Below are positions 34,895 through 45,979 of a DNA stretch of 64,000 nucleotides, piece after piece. The notes under the pieces are model-generated. The model did not search any database. It saw nothing but the letters and a program-made list of their open reading frames with translations, and had not been told where the DNA came from. Source of the stretch: Anastrepha obliqua (Eukaryota > Arthropoda > Insecta > Diptera > Tephritidae). Both the position numbers and the translations under genes were made by a program. How positions within the stretch are numbered: position 1 is the stretch's first letter; every line of letters starts with the position of its first letter. Location: contig NC_072892.1 in the NCBI RefSeq assembly GCF_027943255.1, positions 167,712,792 to 167,776,791 of the forward strand. Direction: 5' to 3'.

Positions 34895-35345
34895 TCTATA
34901 ATATTCTAGGAATTTCATTTCTTATGTTTTCTGCTTCTCCGTTATTTGGCTCCACTTCAATATCTTCAACATCATCGTTGAGGGTCTCATCGGATAACTC
35001 TTCATCCGGAAGTTGAACATTATAAAACAAGCAAATGTTATGCAAAGCTGCACACACATTGATAATTTGTGTTGCTTTTTGGCTCGGGTGCACTGCTGCA
35101 ACTGGTTTTCTGTACTGGACAGTAGGTTCATAAACGCCTCTTTAGATAATCTAAAGTTCTTTAAAAATCTGTAAGGAAATTTCTGTAATATTAAGTACGT
35201 CAACACATTTTGAAAATTCTAAATTTACTCAGTGGAAGCCATTTCTAGGGGGTTGGATGCGTCCCTCAACTGTTTTCTACTTCTAGCTAGTTCCACTAAT
35301 CTTTCATCGTCCGATGAATCGTCGAACCACAACTCCGTTGTACTC
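34895..35345 (-). pseudogene. Inner Harbinger transposase, both ends joined by a deletion
   Basis: The N-terminal part reads FPYRFLKNFRLSKEAFMNLL followed by SSTENQLQQCTRA. It is then joined in another frame to HPSQKATQIINVCAALHNIC followed by an acidic tail, the C-terminal end of Harbinger nucleases. The catalytic middle is missing. Confidence 0.72.
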
Positions 35346-35760
35346 ATTTTCACAAAAAATACTTTTTTTAACTTTTAAAAATAATGTTAGCAAAGAATTT
35401 CAACATAATCGGTTTTTCTTTTATTTTGATTTGCTGTATCAGCTGAGAAAAAATTATCTATTGTGCCATAAATGCGTCGAGCGATCGAAATTCACAATAG
35501 TCCTATTCTTCAACGAATGAGCACCATAATACCAAATGAAAATTCGTTCGATCAGCACTCTCGACTACAGTCGAAGATCGAATGTTGCTCATAATAGGGG
35601 CCATTATATAAATGATGAAATTCACCAAATTCATTCATTTTTAGTGTAATTGGATGTTTTCCAAACTCTTTTGTGTTAATAATTGCATTAATCACACTAG
35701 GAGAAGCAAAATACTCTTCATCAGATGAATCCATTACCGTGTACAGCAATTTTATAAACA

Positions 35761-36011
35761 CAAATGAACAACAAAATTAAATGACATAAGAGCAAAACAC
35801 ATGGAATAAACGGAATTTCAGCGCTGATTCTCGCATTCACTGTGTTATATACAAATTTTCTTCTCGCATGAAAATAAGCGTCAATAAGCTCGGCTCGGCT
35901 CCGCTCGGCATCAGCGTTCACTCTGGTCGCACCCTAAGTCTTAAACAACTTCACACTGCTTGTATCTGACATCAACGTTAAAATTGTTCTAATGACATAG
36001 GTAATATTTTC
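35761..36011. other. Short spacer, possible outer Harbinger end
   Basis: Contains AAGCTCGGCTCGGCTCCGCTCGG near 35887-35909 and GTTCACTCTGGTCGCACC near 35913-35931. I could not match it to a partner repeat. Confidence 0.35.
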
Positions 36012-36579
36012 AGACGAAAGTAAATTTTGTATATTCGGAATAAAAGGCCGTCAAATTGTTTGGCGAAAACCTGGAACTGCTCTTGAAAAGCAAAATCTTG
36101 TTGGCACGGTTAAGCACGGAGGTGGCGGGGTTATGGTGTGGGGCTGCATGGCGGCAAATGCGGTGGGTCAGTTAGAATTTATTGATTCGACGATGGATAA
36201 AGGGGGATACTTGAACATACTAAAACTGAATTTAAAGCAAAGTGCAGAAAATCTCGGCTTAACAAGAACATTTTGGTTTCAACAAGATACCGACCCGATG
36301 CACACAGCCGAGATCGTTAAGCTTTGGCTCTTGTACAACGCCCCAAAACAGCTTAAAACACCGCCACCGTCCCCAGATCTTAACCCCATCGAGCATCTGT
36401 GGGATCTATTGGAAAAAAGAATTCGTCAGCAAGTGATTACTAGTAAAGAGGTTTTGCGGAGTGTCATGCAGGCAGAATGGAGGAAGATAACAGCAGAGGA
36501 AACAGAGAAACTAGTAAGTTCAATGCCAAAAAGGCTGAGTGAAGTCCTGAAGCAACGTGGATATCCAACTAAATATTAG
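36012..36579 (+). pseudogene. Tc1-like (DD34E) transposase, 3' two thirds
   Basis: Begins at the first catalytic motif (FSDESKFCIFGIKGRQIVWR), continues HGGGGVMVWGCMAANAVGQL, FWFQQDTDPMHTAEI and PPSPDLNPIEHLWDLL with 34 residues between D and E, and ends VLKQRGYPTKY. QDTDPMHTA replaces the usual QDNDPKHTA. The N-terminal DNA-binding part is absent. The sequence GAACGCAGACTTTATGG at about 36634 recurs as GAACGCAGACTTTGTGG at about 37873, across the mariner insertion. Confidence 0.82.
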
Positions 36580-36762
36580 TTTTAATTTTTGCATATAGCA
36601 TATCATGTTTTTGTATTAGACTTTAAGACTGAACGCAGACTTTATGGTCGCTTTATTTACTTGTTACAGCCATTATTCATCGTTATCTAAAAACTTATGT
36701 GAGGAATCTTAATATTTATTTTTGTTTTTGAAACTTAAACATATAATAAACATGTAAATATA

Positions 36763-37805
36763 CAGGGTTGGCCATATTAAACTGACCCATGTGATTATTA
36801 AAAAAAATATGGAAAAAGAAACATTTTTTTGTGTTTCATTGTGAAAAACATTTAATTTAGTTCAAGGAGATTCGTTTACATCACTTTTTGAATATGATAT
36901 CGCGCAAGTGGTCGCCCTTAGCTCGTATAGCGTAATGTGCCCGTTTTTCGGCGTTTTCCATAGTTTTGGCCAGCGTCTCGGCCGATATGGCGGCTATTTC
37001 CCGTCGGATATTGGCCTTAAGTGCGCCTAGTGTCTTTGGCTTGTTGACGTAAACCTTAGATTTCAAATAGCCCCAAAGAAAAAAGTCCGGTGGCGTCAAA
37101 TCCGGTGATCGTGGAGGCCAGTCAAAATCGCCGCTTTTTGATATCAAACGGCCAGGGAACAAAGTCTTCAATAAGTTGACGGTGGCTCGTGCTGTGTGTG
37201 GTGGTGCGCCATCTTGCTGAAACCAGAAGTGCTCCATACCATTTTCACGAACAATCGGCATCACAAAATCGGTTATCGTGGCCCGATAACGCTCTTGATT
37301 GACGGTCAATGGTTGGTGTTGACCATTTTCAAAGAAGAACGGCCCAATGACCATATCAGCGCAAATGCCACACCAGACTGTAACTTTTTGGTCGTGGAGA
37401 GGTACCTCTTCAATAATTTGAGGGTTTTCAGTGGCGTAGAAACGGCAATTTTGCTTATTTACGGTTCCGTTCAAGGAGAAATGGGCCTCATCACTCATAA
37501 TGATTTGATGCCAAAAATCCTCATCAGTTTGGGCCATTCGGACGACAAAATTGGCATATTCCAAGCGACGAGGCTTATCGGCCGGCAACAATTGTTGATT
37601 TAATTGTATTTTGTACGGGAATATCCCCAAATCCAAACGAATGATACGTCGTAGAGTGGTCCGAGTGTATATCCGGGTGTACTGTTTCATGGTATAAATC
37701 TCCTTCGACTGACGCTTCCAACGCGGTATGTCATTAGCTGATCTGAAATTACAGTAAAAAGTTATAGGGTTACTCAATGGGTCAGTTTAATATGGCCAAC
37801 CCTGT
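36763..37805 (-). mobile_element. Mariner-type DD41D (rosa-like) element, 5'-deleted ORF
   Basis: A 1,043-bp element with strong inverted ends (CAGGGTTGGCCATATTAAAC at both ends, about 30 bp) and TATA flanks. It appears to lie within the 3' flank of the Tc1-like relic. Confidence 0.9.
36881..37687 (-). pseudogene. DD41D mariner transposase lacking its N-terminal domain
   Basis: The open frame (298 residues with a non-homologous start at 37777) enters the family at RTTLRRIIRLDLGIFPYKIQ and is intact through IIMSDEAHFSLNG, WFQQDGAPPHTARA, TPPDFFLWGYLKSKV and GDHLRDIIFKK. There are 41 residues between the second and third Asp. The helix-turn-helix region (about 110 residues) is deleted, so it cannot bind its own ends normally. 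Confidence 0.87.
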
Positions 37806-38535
37806 ATATACAAATTTATAAAAATTATAAAATCAGGTTGTGTGATTCATTCACTAAAAAGTTATTGTAGGGTGAACGCAGACTTTGTGGGGCATGTGTA
37901 TGTTAAAATTGTAATTATTTTTGAACAATTTTGTCTTTGTAGGGACTGTGGTTTGGTTGACTGTGTTTTTCTTATTTCGCTTTGTTCATCTCTCTCTCAT
38001 CGTTCGTTTGACAATTTGCTCCTCACTTTATTCTGCACGGTATTACAAACGTTTAGAAGAAAATTTGTAATAATAGAATTTTAATAGAATTTGGAGTATT
38101 ATTTCGTAAAAACAGCTTTAAATCGAATCTTCATTTAATAAAGAATATTTATAAATGAATATTGTTACTTTTTTGTGTTTATATTTAAGTAAAATACGCG
38201 TCTGTAATAGGGCATTTTTTCAAGCTTATGCAAAAAAAAAAGTATTTTTAACGTTAAATATTGCTATTAATTCTTAATTGTAATTTATAAAAAGTACTAT
38301 AAATCAAAAGGCTGATATAATGACTACATTTGCGTGTTATAATTTTTAAATTCGGTCCACGCACTTAGACATTATAAGCAAATTTATCGTGGTAGCAATG
38401 GAAAGCAGAGCCATTTTCTTTAACATCAAAAATGCCTGAACGGAGTCGAATTAATAAAAAACTGCACTTAATTAGCTGTTACAATATCGGCGCCATAACC
38501 GCCATTCAAAATTTCAGCGGTCTGATTTCTTTTTT
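37806..38535. other. Unassigned spacer
   Basis: AT-rich. The first part probably belongs to the Tc1-like relic (repeat of GAACGCAGACTTT). No gene is supported. Confidence 0.45.
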
Positions 38536-38917
38536 AGCCCCTGGTGACGCTCAAGCATGCATGTCCAGCAGGCTTATATGTGTTCGTGTCGGGTGACACT
38601 CGTACTTGCTTCGTGTCACACATACTTGTTGTCGGCTTTTGCATGATAAAAATCAAAAATTTTAGATATTAAGCTAAATACACACCAGGCAACCGTTGCA
38701 GTAACTCGGCCATGTTGAAGCAACCGTTGCCTCGTGTGTAGCTGTGTTGCCAAATGATTTTCGTGTTGCTGCAACCGTTGCCTGAAATATCAAATAAATT
38801 TGATTTTTGGGATAGGTTGCTGCAACCGTTGCTTCGTGTGTATCATTGTTTACTGCTTTTACTCGTTCAGTTCGTTGAACACAAACAAAGAAGAAGGTTC
38901 GTGCGGAGTAAAATAAA

Positions 38918-39100
38918 GTGAAAAAGGAAAAAATTGCAATTGAAAATAATGAAAATTATGTTAATTTTATTAACGAATATAAAAATTTGAGAGAGCTGTG
39001 GGATATAAGTAGTGAAAAATATAAAAATAAAAATTTTAGAAAAAAAGCATACGAACAATTAAAAAATGAATACAATAAAATTGATAAAAATTTCAAGTCC
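38918..39100 (+). pseudogene. MADF-domain fragment of the Harbinger element
   Basis: NYVNFINEYKNLRELWDISS followed by KNFRKKAYEQLKNEYNKID is a MADF domain (INxYKNLxxLWD, then the basic helix). The frame then runs into antisense transposase sequence, so the rest of the protein is deleted. Confidence 0.68.
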
Positions 39101-39333
39101 GCAAAAGCGTTTCCTGTTGCAAGATACCGCAAAGTTATATCCAGTCTAATTTCTGCTGATATTGCCTCTCTCATTATGGTATCTTGTTTCGTTATTTTGG
39201 CCTTTACGAAGTCCAACAATTTTCTAAACAGGGCTTCGTCCATCCTCATGTAATTTTTATAGTCCGCTGGCTCATTTTCCTTCAGTTCTTTCAGCAGCCT
39301 CTCGTTCGAAAATTCAATTTTTTTTAAAGCCAA
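39095..39333 (-). pseudogene. Harbinger transposase N-terminal fragment
   Basis: LLKELKENEPADYKNYMRMD, LFRKLLDFVKAKITKQDTIM and AEIRLDITLRYLATGNAFAD match the start of HARBI1-like proteins. After DLKF the frame passes into the MADF antisense region, marking the deletion joint near 39095. The nuclease domain is absent. Confidence 0.78.
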
Positions 39334-39662
39334 TTTTTGGACCAGATTTTTTTTCTCTTCTTTTGTTGCATCTCTTCTTCCTCATTTTCGTACAAAAGTT
39401 CGTCAATTATAATAAGAGAAGTAATTTTACGCATTTCGTCGATCATTTAAAACATTTAATTTTACGTATCTTCCGCTTGTACCTTTCCTGCACCACAGTT
39501 ATACACAATACTGAGATTGAAGCAACGGTCGCAACGTGTTTCTTAAACAAAGGCAACACGTTGCTGCAACGGTTGCCTGGTGTGTATTTAGCTTTAGCGT
39601 CAAGCACCCGACACGCACACATATAAGCTGCAGAACATGCATGCTTGAGCGTCACCAGGAGC

Positions 39663-40602
39663 TATTTGTTGACTTTCATTCTTAACATCCTGTAACTCAC
39701 AACTGAATGGAACAAACAAAGAACAGCAAACGGTTTTTTTTAGTGTCAAATGTCATCTTGACAACGAACATCAACTTTAAATTGTTTGATCGATACTTAA
39801 CGAGATAGCGATTACTACAGCCATCTAACTCAAAAATAATGGATTTATTTTTCCCCTCAAATACATATGTATGTACTCATTATAACCCAGTCTTTATACA
39901 CACAATTTCACATACAAATAAATACGACACATGTATACTGTGGAGTACTTGAGAATTTAACGTTTATTCATATATGTGGAATGCAATAATTTAACACATT
40001 TATCTTACTATTTATATCGAGCATTTTTAGCACTTTCACAAAAAATAAAAATATAACATTGCACAACGTCTAACTTTACTTGCTGGCCAACAGAAACTGA
40101 ATTAAGAGCATATACTCGCACATAGCTTTAGCAGACATAAAAAGTAGAATACGAGCTGAGACATTTCATTTCCTTTGTGCATGGGTAGGTACGTGCGAAT
40201 TAAGTAGTTTAAGTGATTTTATTGAATCTGAATAAATGAGCATAGCTATATATATATATATACGAAGATCGAGATGTGGCAACGATTTATGTATGTACAT
40301 ATACATACATACATATATTCACTTAGCAAGTGTAATTTCACTTAAATTATGTTATTGAAAATATTAACAATATAACACAACTAAATTGAATCACGCACGA
40401 ACAAGCATGATAAACTGTAAAGCATTTAGTATACATAATTATACACATTTGCACACATACATACATAAATATATGTATACGTATGTAGATAACTCTTGAC
40501 TTCATCCAAAACCACTGCATAGTGAATCAGCTCTATTGGCGTAATGTAATAGTACATATAACCAAGTAAGGAAGGTAAAATTCGCTCCGGACCGAACTTT
40601 AT
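39663..40602. other. Unassigned spacer
   Basis: AT-rich with short TATA and TACA microsatellites (about 40246-40262, 40293-40320). No gene or repeat could be supported. Confidence 0.5.
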
Positions 40603-41264
40603 GTACATATCGCACCCTAAATACAAAAGGGTCACAACTCAAAATTTTCCAAAACTGAGTTTTTTGCATAAATTAATTCAGAGTACACATTTCTAGCTAC
40701 TGCAAATATTTCGTTCACATAACTATCTTCTTTAACTGGAAAAATACAGTTATGTCTATTTTTATGTCAAGTGTGTTGCTTTTGCACGATCAACTAAAGA
40801 GAATTATTTTTAGTTGCGTTAATGGGCTCAAGAACAGCTGATTACTTTTATTACACATAAAGAGTTTTATTTTGAGTTCTGCCTCTATAACTGTAAAAAG
40901 TGATAAATTTCGTGGTACATTATTTTACATTGTGCCTCTTTAGTTGTGAAAAGTGAGTTCAATTAGGTTAGGAAACTTATAAAATTAAAACATTTTATCA
41001 GTTAAAAAGGCACAACTTAAGATAATATCATTAATCAATCGAAAAAATTTCAGTTAAAGAGTCATAAATCAAGATTTTGTTTTATTTTCGCAAACATAAT
41101 ATAAAAATGAAAAAATATAGTAGAACCTTCTTCAATGTTGTATATTTTCATGATGGTATTTTCTTTAAATATTACAATAATTTTTACATAAAACGTTTTT
41201 CGTCTCTCCTGAAAATCTTAGTATTTTGAGTTGTGACCCTTTTGTATTTAGGGTGCGATATGTA
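40603..41264. mobile_element. Non-autonomous inverted-repeat element (MITE), 0.66 kb
   Basis: The 42-base arm GTACATATCGCACCCTAAAT / ACAAAAGGGTCACAACTCAAA (40603-40644) is the exact reverse complement of the right arm ending at 41264. The interior has no ORF. The palindromic flanks (GTACATAT/ATATGTAC) make the exact ends and target duplication ambiguous, so no superfamily is assigned. Confidence 0.78.
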
Positions 41265-41814
41265 CTTGCGCACATTCTGGTAAAACTTAATTTGAGCTGG
41301 TTGTTAATTTTTGGAATCGAACAAACTTGCAATGGCAGTTATAGCTTGCAATGGCTGTTATAGCTTGCAATATCAGAGCGACAGAAATAAATTTAGTTTA
41401 ACATACAAAAATTGGCAATGGTTTTAAGCCGATCTCAACAATATTAATGTCCGAACTAAGCCGTAATCGAGATACACGAATTTTGGCGGAACTAAATGCG
41501 GTGGAAGACACTAGGTGTACCAATTAGTAATCGAAATACACGAATTTATTCAAGAACGGAGTGGCAGCGTCCATTCAAAATGTTACTTGCGTCGTACATC
41601 TTTCTTTGTACCAGATTTTAGCAGCTTTTTTTCGTTTATAACAGTCCACACGTTTTGAAAAATTTGAAGGTTTGCTTTATTGAAAATCACAGCTATATGA
41701 CAGGTGAACTGAGTTAATGACCGATTTCGCCCTTTTTCAATATCAAACTAGCACTAACAAAGAGTTCCAAGTATGCTGCTGCAACAACAACAGCAACAAC
41801 AACCTAGTGGCACT
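41265..41814. other. Unassigned spacer
   Basis: Contains tandem GGCAGTTATAGCTTGCAAT / GGCTGTTATAGCTTGCAAT near 41333-41370 and a CAACAACAACAGCAACAACAA tract near 41781. No gene is supported. Confidence 0.45.
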
Positions 41815-42500
41815 GAATTATATTAATTACTAGCATTTCCCAGTGGGCTTCGCACGACCATACATAAAATGTTTTCTTTATATCGCAAGAAATTTTTCAT
41901 ATTAAATAAGTTTTCTTTATAGAACTCGTAAAATGTTTAAACAGTTGAATTAGTTGATTTTTTTCATTCAACATACTTTCTAAAGTTGTCACAATAGCCT
42001 TTTCTGTACTTTTTTAAAATTTGATTGTGGTGGTCACCTATATACAGGTGAGGTGAAAGAGCCGATAAAAACTTGTAATTAAACTTTGATTCTTTAATTT
42101 CCATTTCAATTTTTTACGCTAAATAAATTATGCTAAAATAAATAAAGTTAAAAATGTTTTTACAGTTCCTTGAATGCTCCAGTTTTTATTATATTTTCGT
42201 CCAAAATTAATATTAACATAATACACACCACAACACTACAATAGAAACGCTCATAAGCGGCTGTGTATTTGTTGTTGTTTTTCCCATACAGGCATTTCGT
42301 ATGAGGAAACCATTACTCACATAAAATGTCATAACTCGGGAACGGCTGCACCGATTTCAATCAAACTTCACCCAAACCACCTCCTTAAAGATAGAAAAGA
42401 ACTCTACAATTTTTGTGCCAATCGGTTCGGCGGTTCTTGAGTTATAAGATTACCAAGGAAATGTAACTTCTTTTTATATATATATGTAGATTGCTCGAGT
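41815..42500. repeat. Unclassified dispersed-type repeat
   Basis: Starts near TTACTAGCATTTCCCAGTGG and ends CGGCGGTTCTTGAGTTATAAG followed by TTTTTATATATATATG. The motif CATAACTCGGGAACGGCTGC, then CCGATTTCAATCAAACTTCA resembles a widespread class of insect repeats that end this way, but I cannot assign a family or exact ends. Confidence 0.35.
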
Positions 42501-42574
42501 TACATATGTGAACAAAATTATAGTACCGCCCTGCCCGAGTGCGCGACTAGAAAAGCCCACCCCAATCAATTAAG

Positions 42575-42686
42575 GTGAAATACCGGAACGACAAGAATTT
42601 ACATATATCCGGCGAAGGACTGTCACTTCAGCAGCATTCCCCGTAAATGTATGGGGAATGTTTATGCTGCTACAACAACAACTTCG
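42575..42686 (+). mobile_element. Short CAA-tailed retroposon (SINE-like), copy 6, 5'-diverged
   Basis: The 3' two thirds are well kept (GAAGGACTGTCACTTCAGCA, CATTCCCCGTAAATGTATGG, TTATGCTGCTACAACAACAA). The head is altered (ACCGGAACGACAAGAATTTA), so the first stem is lost. No target duplication is clear. Confidence 0.65.
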
Positions 42687-43238
42687 GTTCAAATTCATAC
42701 ATACCTACATATATGTAAATATAACTCTTGACTTTTAACGAAACTGATTTGACTCTCGAAAATTTTTCTGTAAAACACTTAATTCTGATTTTTCTCAAAA
42801 AAAATTTAATTAAATTTTATTAAGATATACTTTTACCACAACTATGACTGATTATTAATTTAAATATTGCATTAAAATCCCGCAATTAGTGTTTAATAGG
42901 TAGAAAGTGACAAGTCGACTTCAGCTGGATTTATCAGTCTACATGCATTTCTATTCCACTTCACTACATCTGTCTACTTCACTAAGCTATGCATTACTTT
43001 ATTATAACTTTACAAGCATTCAAGCTCGCGAGCATAACTTATGCACAATAAAGTTTTTCATATCCAACTCAATTGACGATAATGGCGTGTATGTATACCT
43101 AAATCTATGCCAATTCATCAAGGTTATTGCATCAGCATTCCTTTCGCATGGCATTTATATGTATGTAAATGTAATTTCACTTTTTCCCCCATGTTCTACT
43201 GTACAAAGCTTAATGAATTTTCATCAAAAAAAGCTCAC

Positions 43239-43458
43239 CTTTTACTGTTCGATTTGCGTGTGAATCCTCGTTGTTTGGCGCTCGTCGAGGTTGCTGCTTT
43301 TCCTCAATTTGTGCAAAAACTTGATCCTCAGGTATTTGCTTGTAAAATTCTTCCAAAGGTGGTGACCTCTCTTTGGATGCAGATGTGAATGGAGATATTG
43401 GTATAGATGCGGATGTCGATCCGTTGACGTTTAATTTGCGAATGGCAGTACTCTTCAT
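43239..43458 (-). CDS. Candidate orphan first coding exon, protein not recognised
   Basis: A 73-codon open stretch starting MKSTAIRKLNVNGSTSASIP and rich in Ser, Pro, Lys and Glu (SKERSPPLEEFYKQIPEDQV, EEKQQPRRAPNNEDSHANRT) ends at a good donor (AAAAG|GTGAGC at 43239/43238). Its amino-acid composition is unlike the AT-rich spurious ORFs around it. I find no partner exon within the window to the left, so it may be the first exon of a gene with a large transposon-filled intron, or spurious. No function is proposed. Confidence 0.35.
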
Positions 43459-44716
43459 TTTCTGGCGTTTCTCTGGCACGAGTGCTTCCAATACGAATAC
43501 GAAAAAGTGCTTCAAAGCGCAAAATAGTTTTCTATGGCAAAATTAATATTTTTATAAGCATTGCGTGTAAATATTATCAAAGTAATTATATTAAAAAATA
43601 ACACGGACATTAAAATGTATTCTATATACATTATAATTAATTAAAAATATACAAATTAAGTAACACATCGCGCTTCTGAATGCTATTGTCCCACAGATGG
43701 CGCTAAGCATCAATTTCATTCAAGAACGTGTTTGCACTCTTCAAACGGACTTGGTTTTTTTTGTTTTTTTTTTTTTCAAATAAATTTTCATCACGTTAAC
43801 TTTTTTATTCATATTATTGAAATTCACTTAGTTATTTGCATAAAGTTGCTAAAAAAAAGCATTTTTTCACATCAAATTCACATAACAAACTAATTATTAC
43901 TTCTCACCACAGAAATTGTATCGACAATTGTTGTTGTTATTGTGGCAGCAGGGAATCCGCTGCTAACTGCTCTCCTTGTTTGCTGACCACCGTTTGACCG
44001 TTTGATATGCACGAATGTCCAGTCAATGATCCAAACGATGCAAACAATTTGCAATTGGTGGAGAAAAACTTGTTTTTTTTCAAATTCCATCGCGGTAACC
44101 GCACCGACCAGTATGAACATACAGACGAACGGTTAGAGCGGCGAGCACATGGACATGCGGACTGCATTATATGCATGTAAATATATGTATATGTATGTAT
44201 ATAATATATATGCTTATGTACTTATGTAGATAAATATATATGGACATACCTGCATATGTACAAATGTAATATTAATTATTTCGTTGATTGGTATGCATTA
44301 GGTACAAATACGTTTATGTGTTTAAGATCAGCAATCACTGATTTTGTAAGGAATTTACTGAAAAATGTATACATACATATAATATGTACATACACCTGTA
44401 TGCACATTACTCAAAACTGCAGTGAAATTTATAATTTATGAAAGGTTTTAATAAGGACAAATAAGCAAATTGCATTTAAAATTTATAATAATCATTAGTG
44501 CAATAGAAAAGCCATTCATTTAATTGAATTAGCTAAATAAATCAACATAAATCACAGTCCATCATGGATCATAACACCACGCTTAGCAAGCAGTGCTGGG
44601 GATGGTTTGCCATATCAATTATCTTATGGCATCACTAAACATCACAAACAATGATAGGTAGTAATTTGCATTCGATCACTAGATCTGTATAAATATTGAC
44701 ACACCTATACTATATA
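43459..44716. other. Unassigned spacer
   Basis: Possible upstream region of the candidate exon. A moderately GC-rich patch at 43930-44170 has overlapping minus-strand ORFs of 76-79 codons without recognisable similarity. Microsatellite-like TATGTA runs lie at 44175-44250. Confidence 0.4.
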
Positions 44717-45617
44717 TAGGGCGGGCCATGTAAAATTTGCTTTTTGAATCGGCTATAAAAAAAAAAAACTAATCAATATTTTTTCAAACTTTTTCTTTTC
44801 TTTTGAAGATTGAACATTGTCATTTATGAATGAAAAATAATATCGTTCAAATGACTGCCACGACTGGCTTTACAGTAGGCCATTCGATCAACCCAATTTT
44901 TAAGCACATTTTCGATTGTTTGGGCTCCAATTTCATGAATGGCAACTTCGATTTCGTGTTTTAAAGCATCAATCGTCTCTGGATGGTTCGCATAGCATTT
45001 GTCCTTAACGGCTCCCCACAAGAAATAGTCCAACGGGCTTAAGTCACAGCTCCGAGGCGGCCAATTGATATCGGAATTTCGGCTGATTATTCGGTTTTCA
45101 CAAACGGTAGCCAAAAGTTCGAGTGTAACTTTGGTAGTGTGACAAGTTGCACCGTCCTGTTGAAACCAAATGTCGTCCATGTCATCCTGTTCAATTTTTG
45201 GAAACAAAAACTCGTTGAGCATGTCACGGTAACGCTCGCCATTTACTGTAACCGCGGCTCCTCGCTCATTTTCGAAAAAAAATGGCCCGATGATGCCGCC
45301 GGACCAAAAACCGCACCAAACAGTGACTCGTTGTGGATGCATTTGCTTCTATACAGTAACGCGTGGATTTTCTGAGCCCCAAATCCGACAATTTTGTTTA
45401 TTGACGTAGCCACCGATGTGAAAATCAGAAAAGAAGAAGAAGACTCACCACTTTGGAAATAGGTTTTCAATATTTTCCAATCTTGTTCAAGCGTATAGCG
45501 TTCCATTTCGTAAATGTCAAACCTTTAAATGAATTGAACACATTTGAGATGCCATTTGTGTTATCATTCTCGAAAAAATAGGTGGTTCAAAAAGCAAACG
45601 TTTTATGGCCCACCCTG
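44717..45617 (-). mobile_element. Mariner-type DD41D (rosa-like) element, degenerate
   Basis: Ends TAGGGCGGGCCATGTAAAAT (left) and CAGGGTGGGCCATAAAACG (inward from right) with TA flanks, followed by shared TTTGCTTTTTGAA. 901 bp. The transposase has a deletion in the first half and a frame break. Confidence 0.85.
44824..45506 (-). pseudogene. DD41D mariner transposase, deleted and frameshifted
   Basis: Begins MERYTLEQDWKILKTYFQSG, then is deleted so that it resumes at HIGGYVNKQNCRIWGSENPR, skipping the first catalytic motif. An in-frame stop lies just before QMHPQRVTVWCGFWSGGIIG. The second half is open: WFQQDGATCHTTKV, SPLDYFLWGAVKDK, 41 residues between the two Asp, ending LNDIIFHS. Confidence 0.82.
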
Positions 45618-45979
45618 TAGAATGTGGCGTATGGTTAAGCGGTTCGCGTTGCAAAAGTTAAACATTGGCTGCGGACTCTTTGTCAAAAGGGAGTGGAGTG
45701 TTAAAAGGGTATGGCCTAGCCTGAAACGCACAAAACATCGGTTCATCCAAGGAGTAGTCGAAGTTGGCAGTATGGTAGCGGAACCGTGTGGATTTACTTC
45801 TTTGTATTCATGCTGTTGAGATATACCAATTGGCGCCCAGCTGAGACTTTAAAGCTCTGAAGGATATAGTTTTAATTGATGTTGTACTAAGTGGGTTATA
45901 AAAGTGCAAACACGATTTTAAGGCAAGATTTGCGGTATAGTCAGCATAATGATTGTCGAGTATGCCCGAATGTCCAGGT
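45618..45979. other. Unassigned spacer
   Basis: No recognisable gene; it contains GTTAAGCGGTTCGCGTTGCA and may be repeat-derived. Confidence 0.4.

Larger units (their letters stand above)
34280..35602. mobile_element. Inner Harbinger-type element inserted in the outer one
   Basis: A 1,323-bp element with ends GGCCCCTATTATGAG and its complement CTCATAATAGGGGCC and more diverged subterminal matches (TCGAAGATCGAA). ATT flanks both sides (34277-34279, 35603-35605), a 3-bp duplication as expected for this superfamily. It holds a plus-strand DNA-binding frame and minus-strand transposase ends with the middle deleted. Confidence 0.85.
34112..35734 (-). pseudogene. Harbinger transposase N-terminal part, interrupted
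   Basis: Minus-strand codons from MDSSDEEYFASPSVINAIIN to NEFGEFHHLYN (35734-35603) continue after the inner element as DLRKYPAKFQQYTRMKIGTL to CERLIVTLR (34279-34112). This matches the start of HARBI1-like transposases (EFGEFHHL, YPAKFQQYTRM, VTSCERLIVTLR). The DDE nuclease half is missing. Confidence 0.78.
33440..35760. mobile_element. Outer Harbinger-type element, deleted, split by a second Harbinger
   Basis: Holds a plus-strand MADF/BESS-type remnant (33446-34030) and a convergent minus-strand Harbinger transposase piece whose codons are interrupted at 34279/35603 by the inner element. I could not find its terminal repeats, so the limits are approximate. Two-gene layout, nuclease plus DNA-binding partner, is typical of PIF/Harbinger. 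Confidence 0.65.
38672..39593. mobile_element. Harbinger-type element, internally deleted
   Basis: A 922-bp element with 31-bp ends AGCTAAATACACACCAGGCA / ACCGTTGCAG and their complement, and TTA on both sides (38669-38671, 39594-39596), the preferred PIF/Harbinger target. Palindromes GCAACCGTTGC and GCAACGGTTGC recur near both ends. It holds convergent remnants of a MADF protein and a transposase. Confidence 0.88.
38536..39662. mobile_element. Inverted-repeat element split by a Harbinger insertion
   Basis: About 65 bp at 38536-38600 (AGCCCCTGGTGACGCTCAAG, CATGCATGTCC) are the near reverse complement of 39598-39662 (TGAGCGTCACCAGGAGCT at the end). The Harbinger element at 38672-39593 lies between. 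The two arms look like the termini of a small fold-back element into which Harbinger inserted. Confidence 0.65.
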
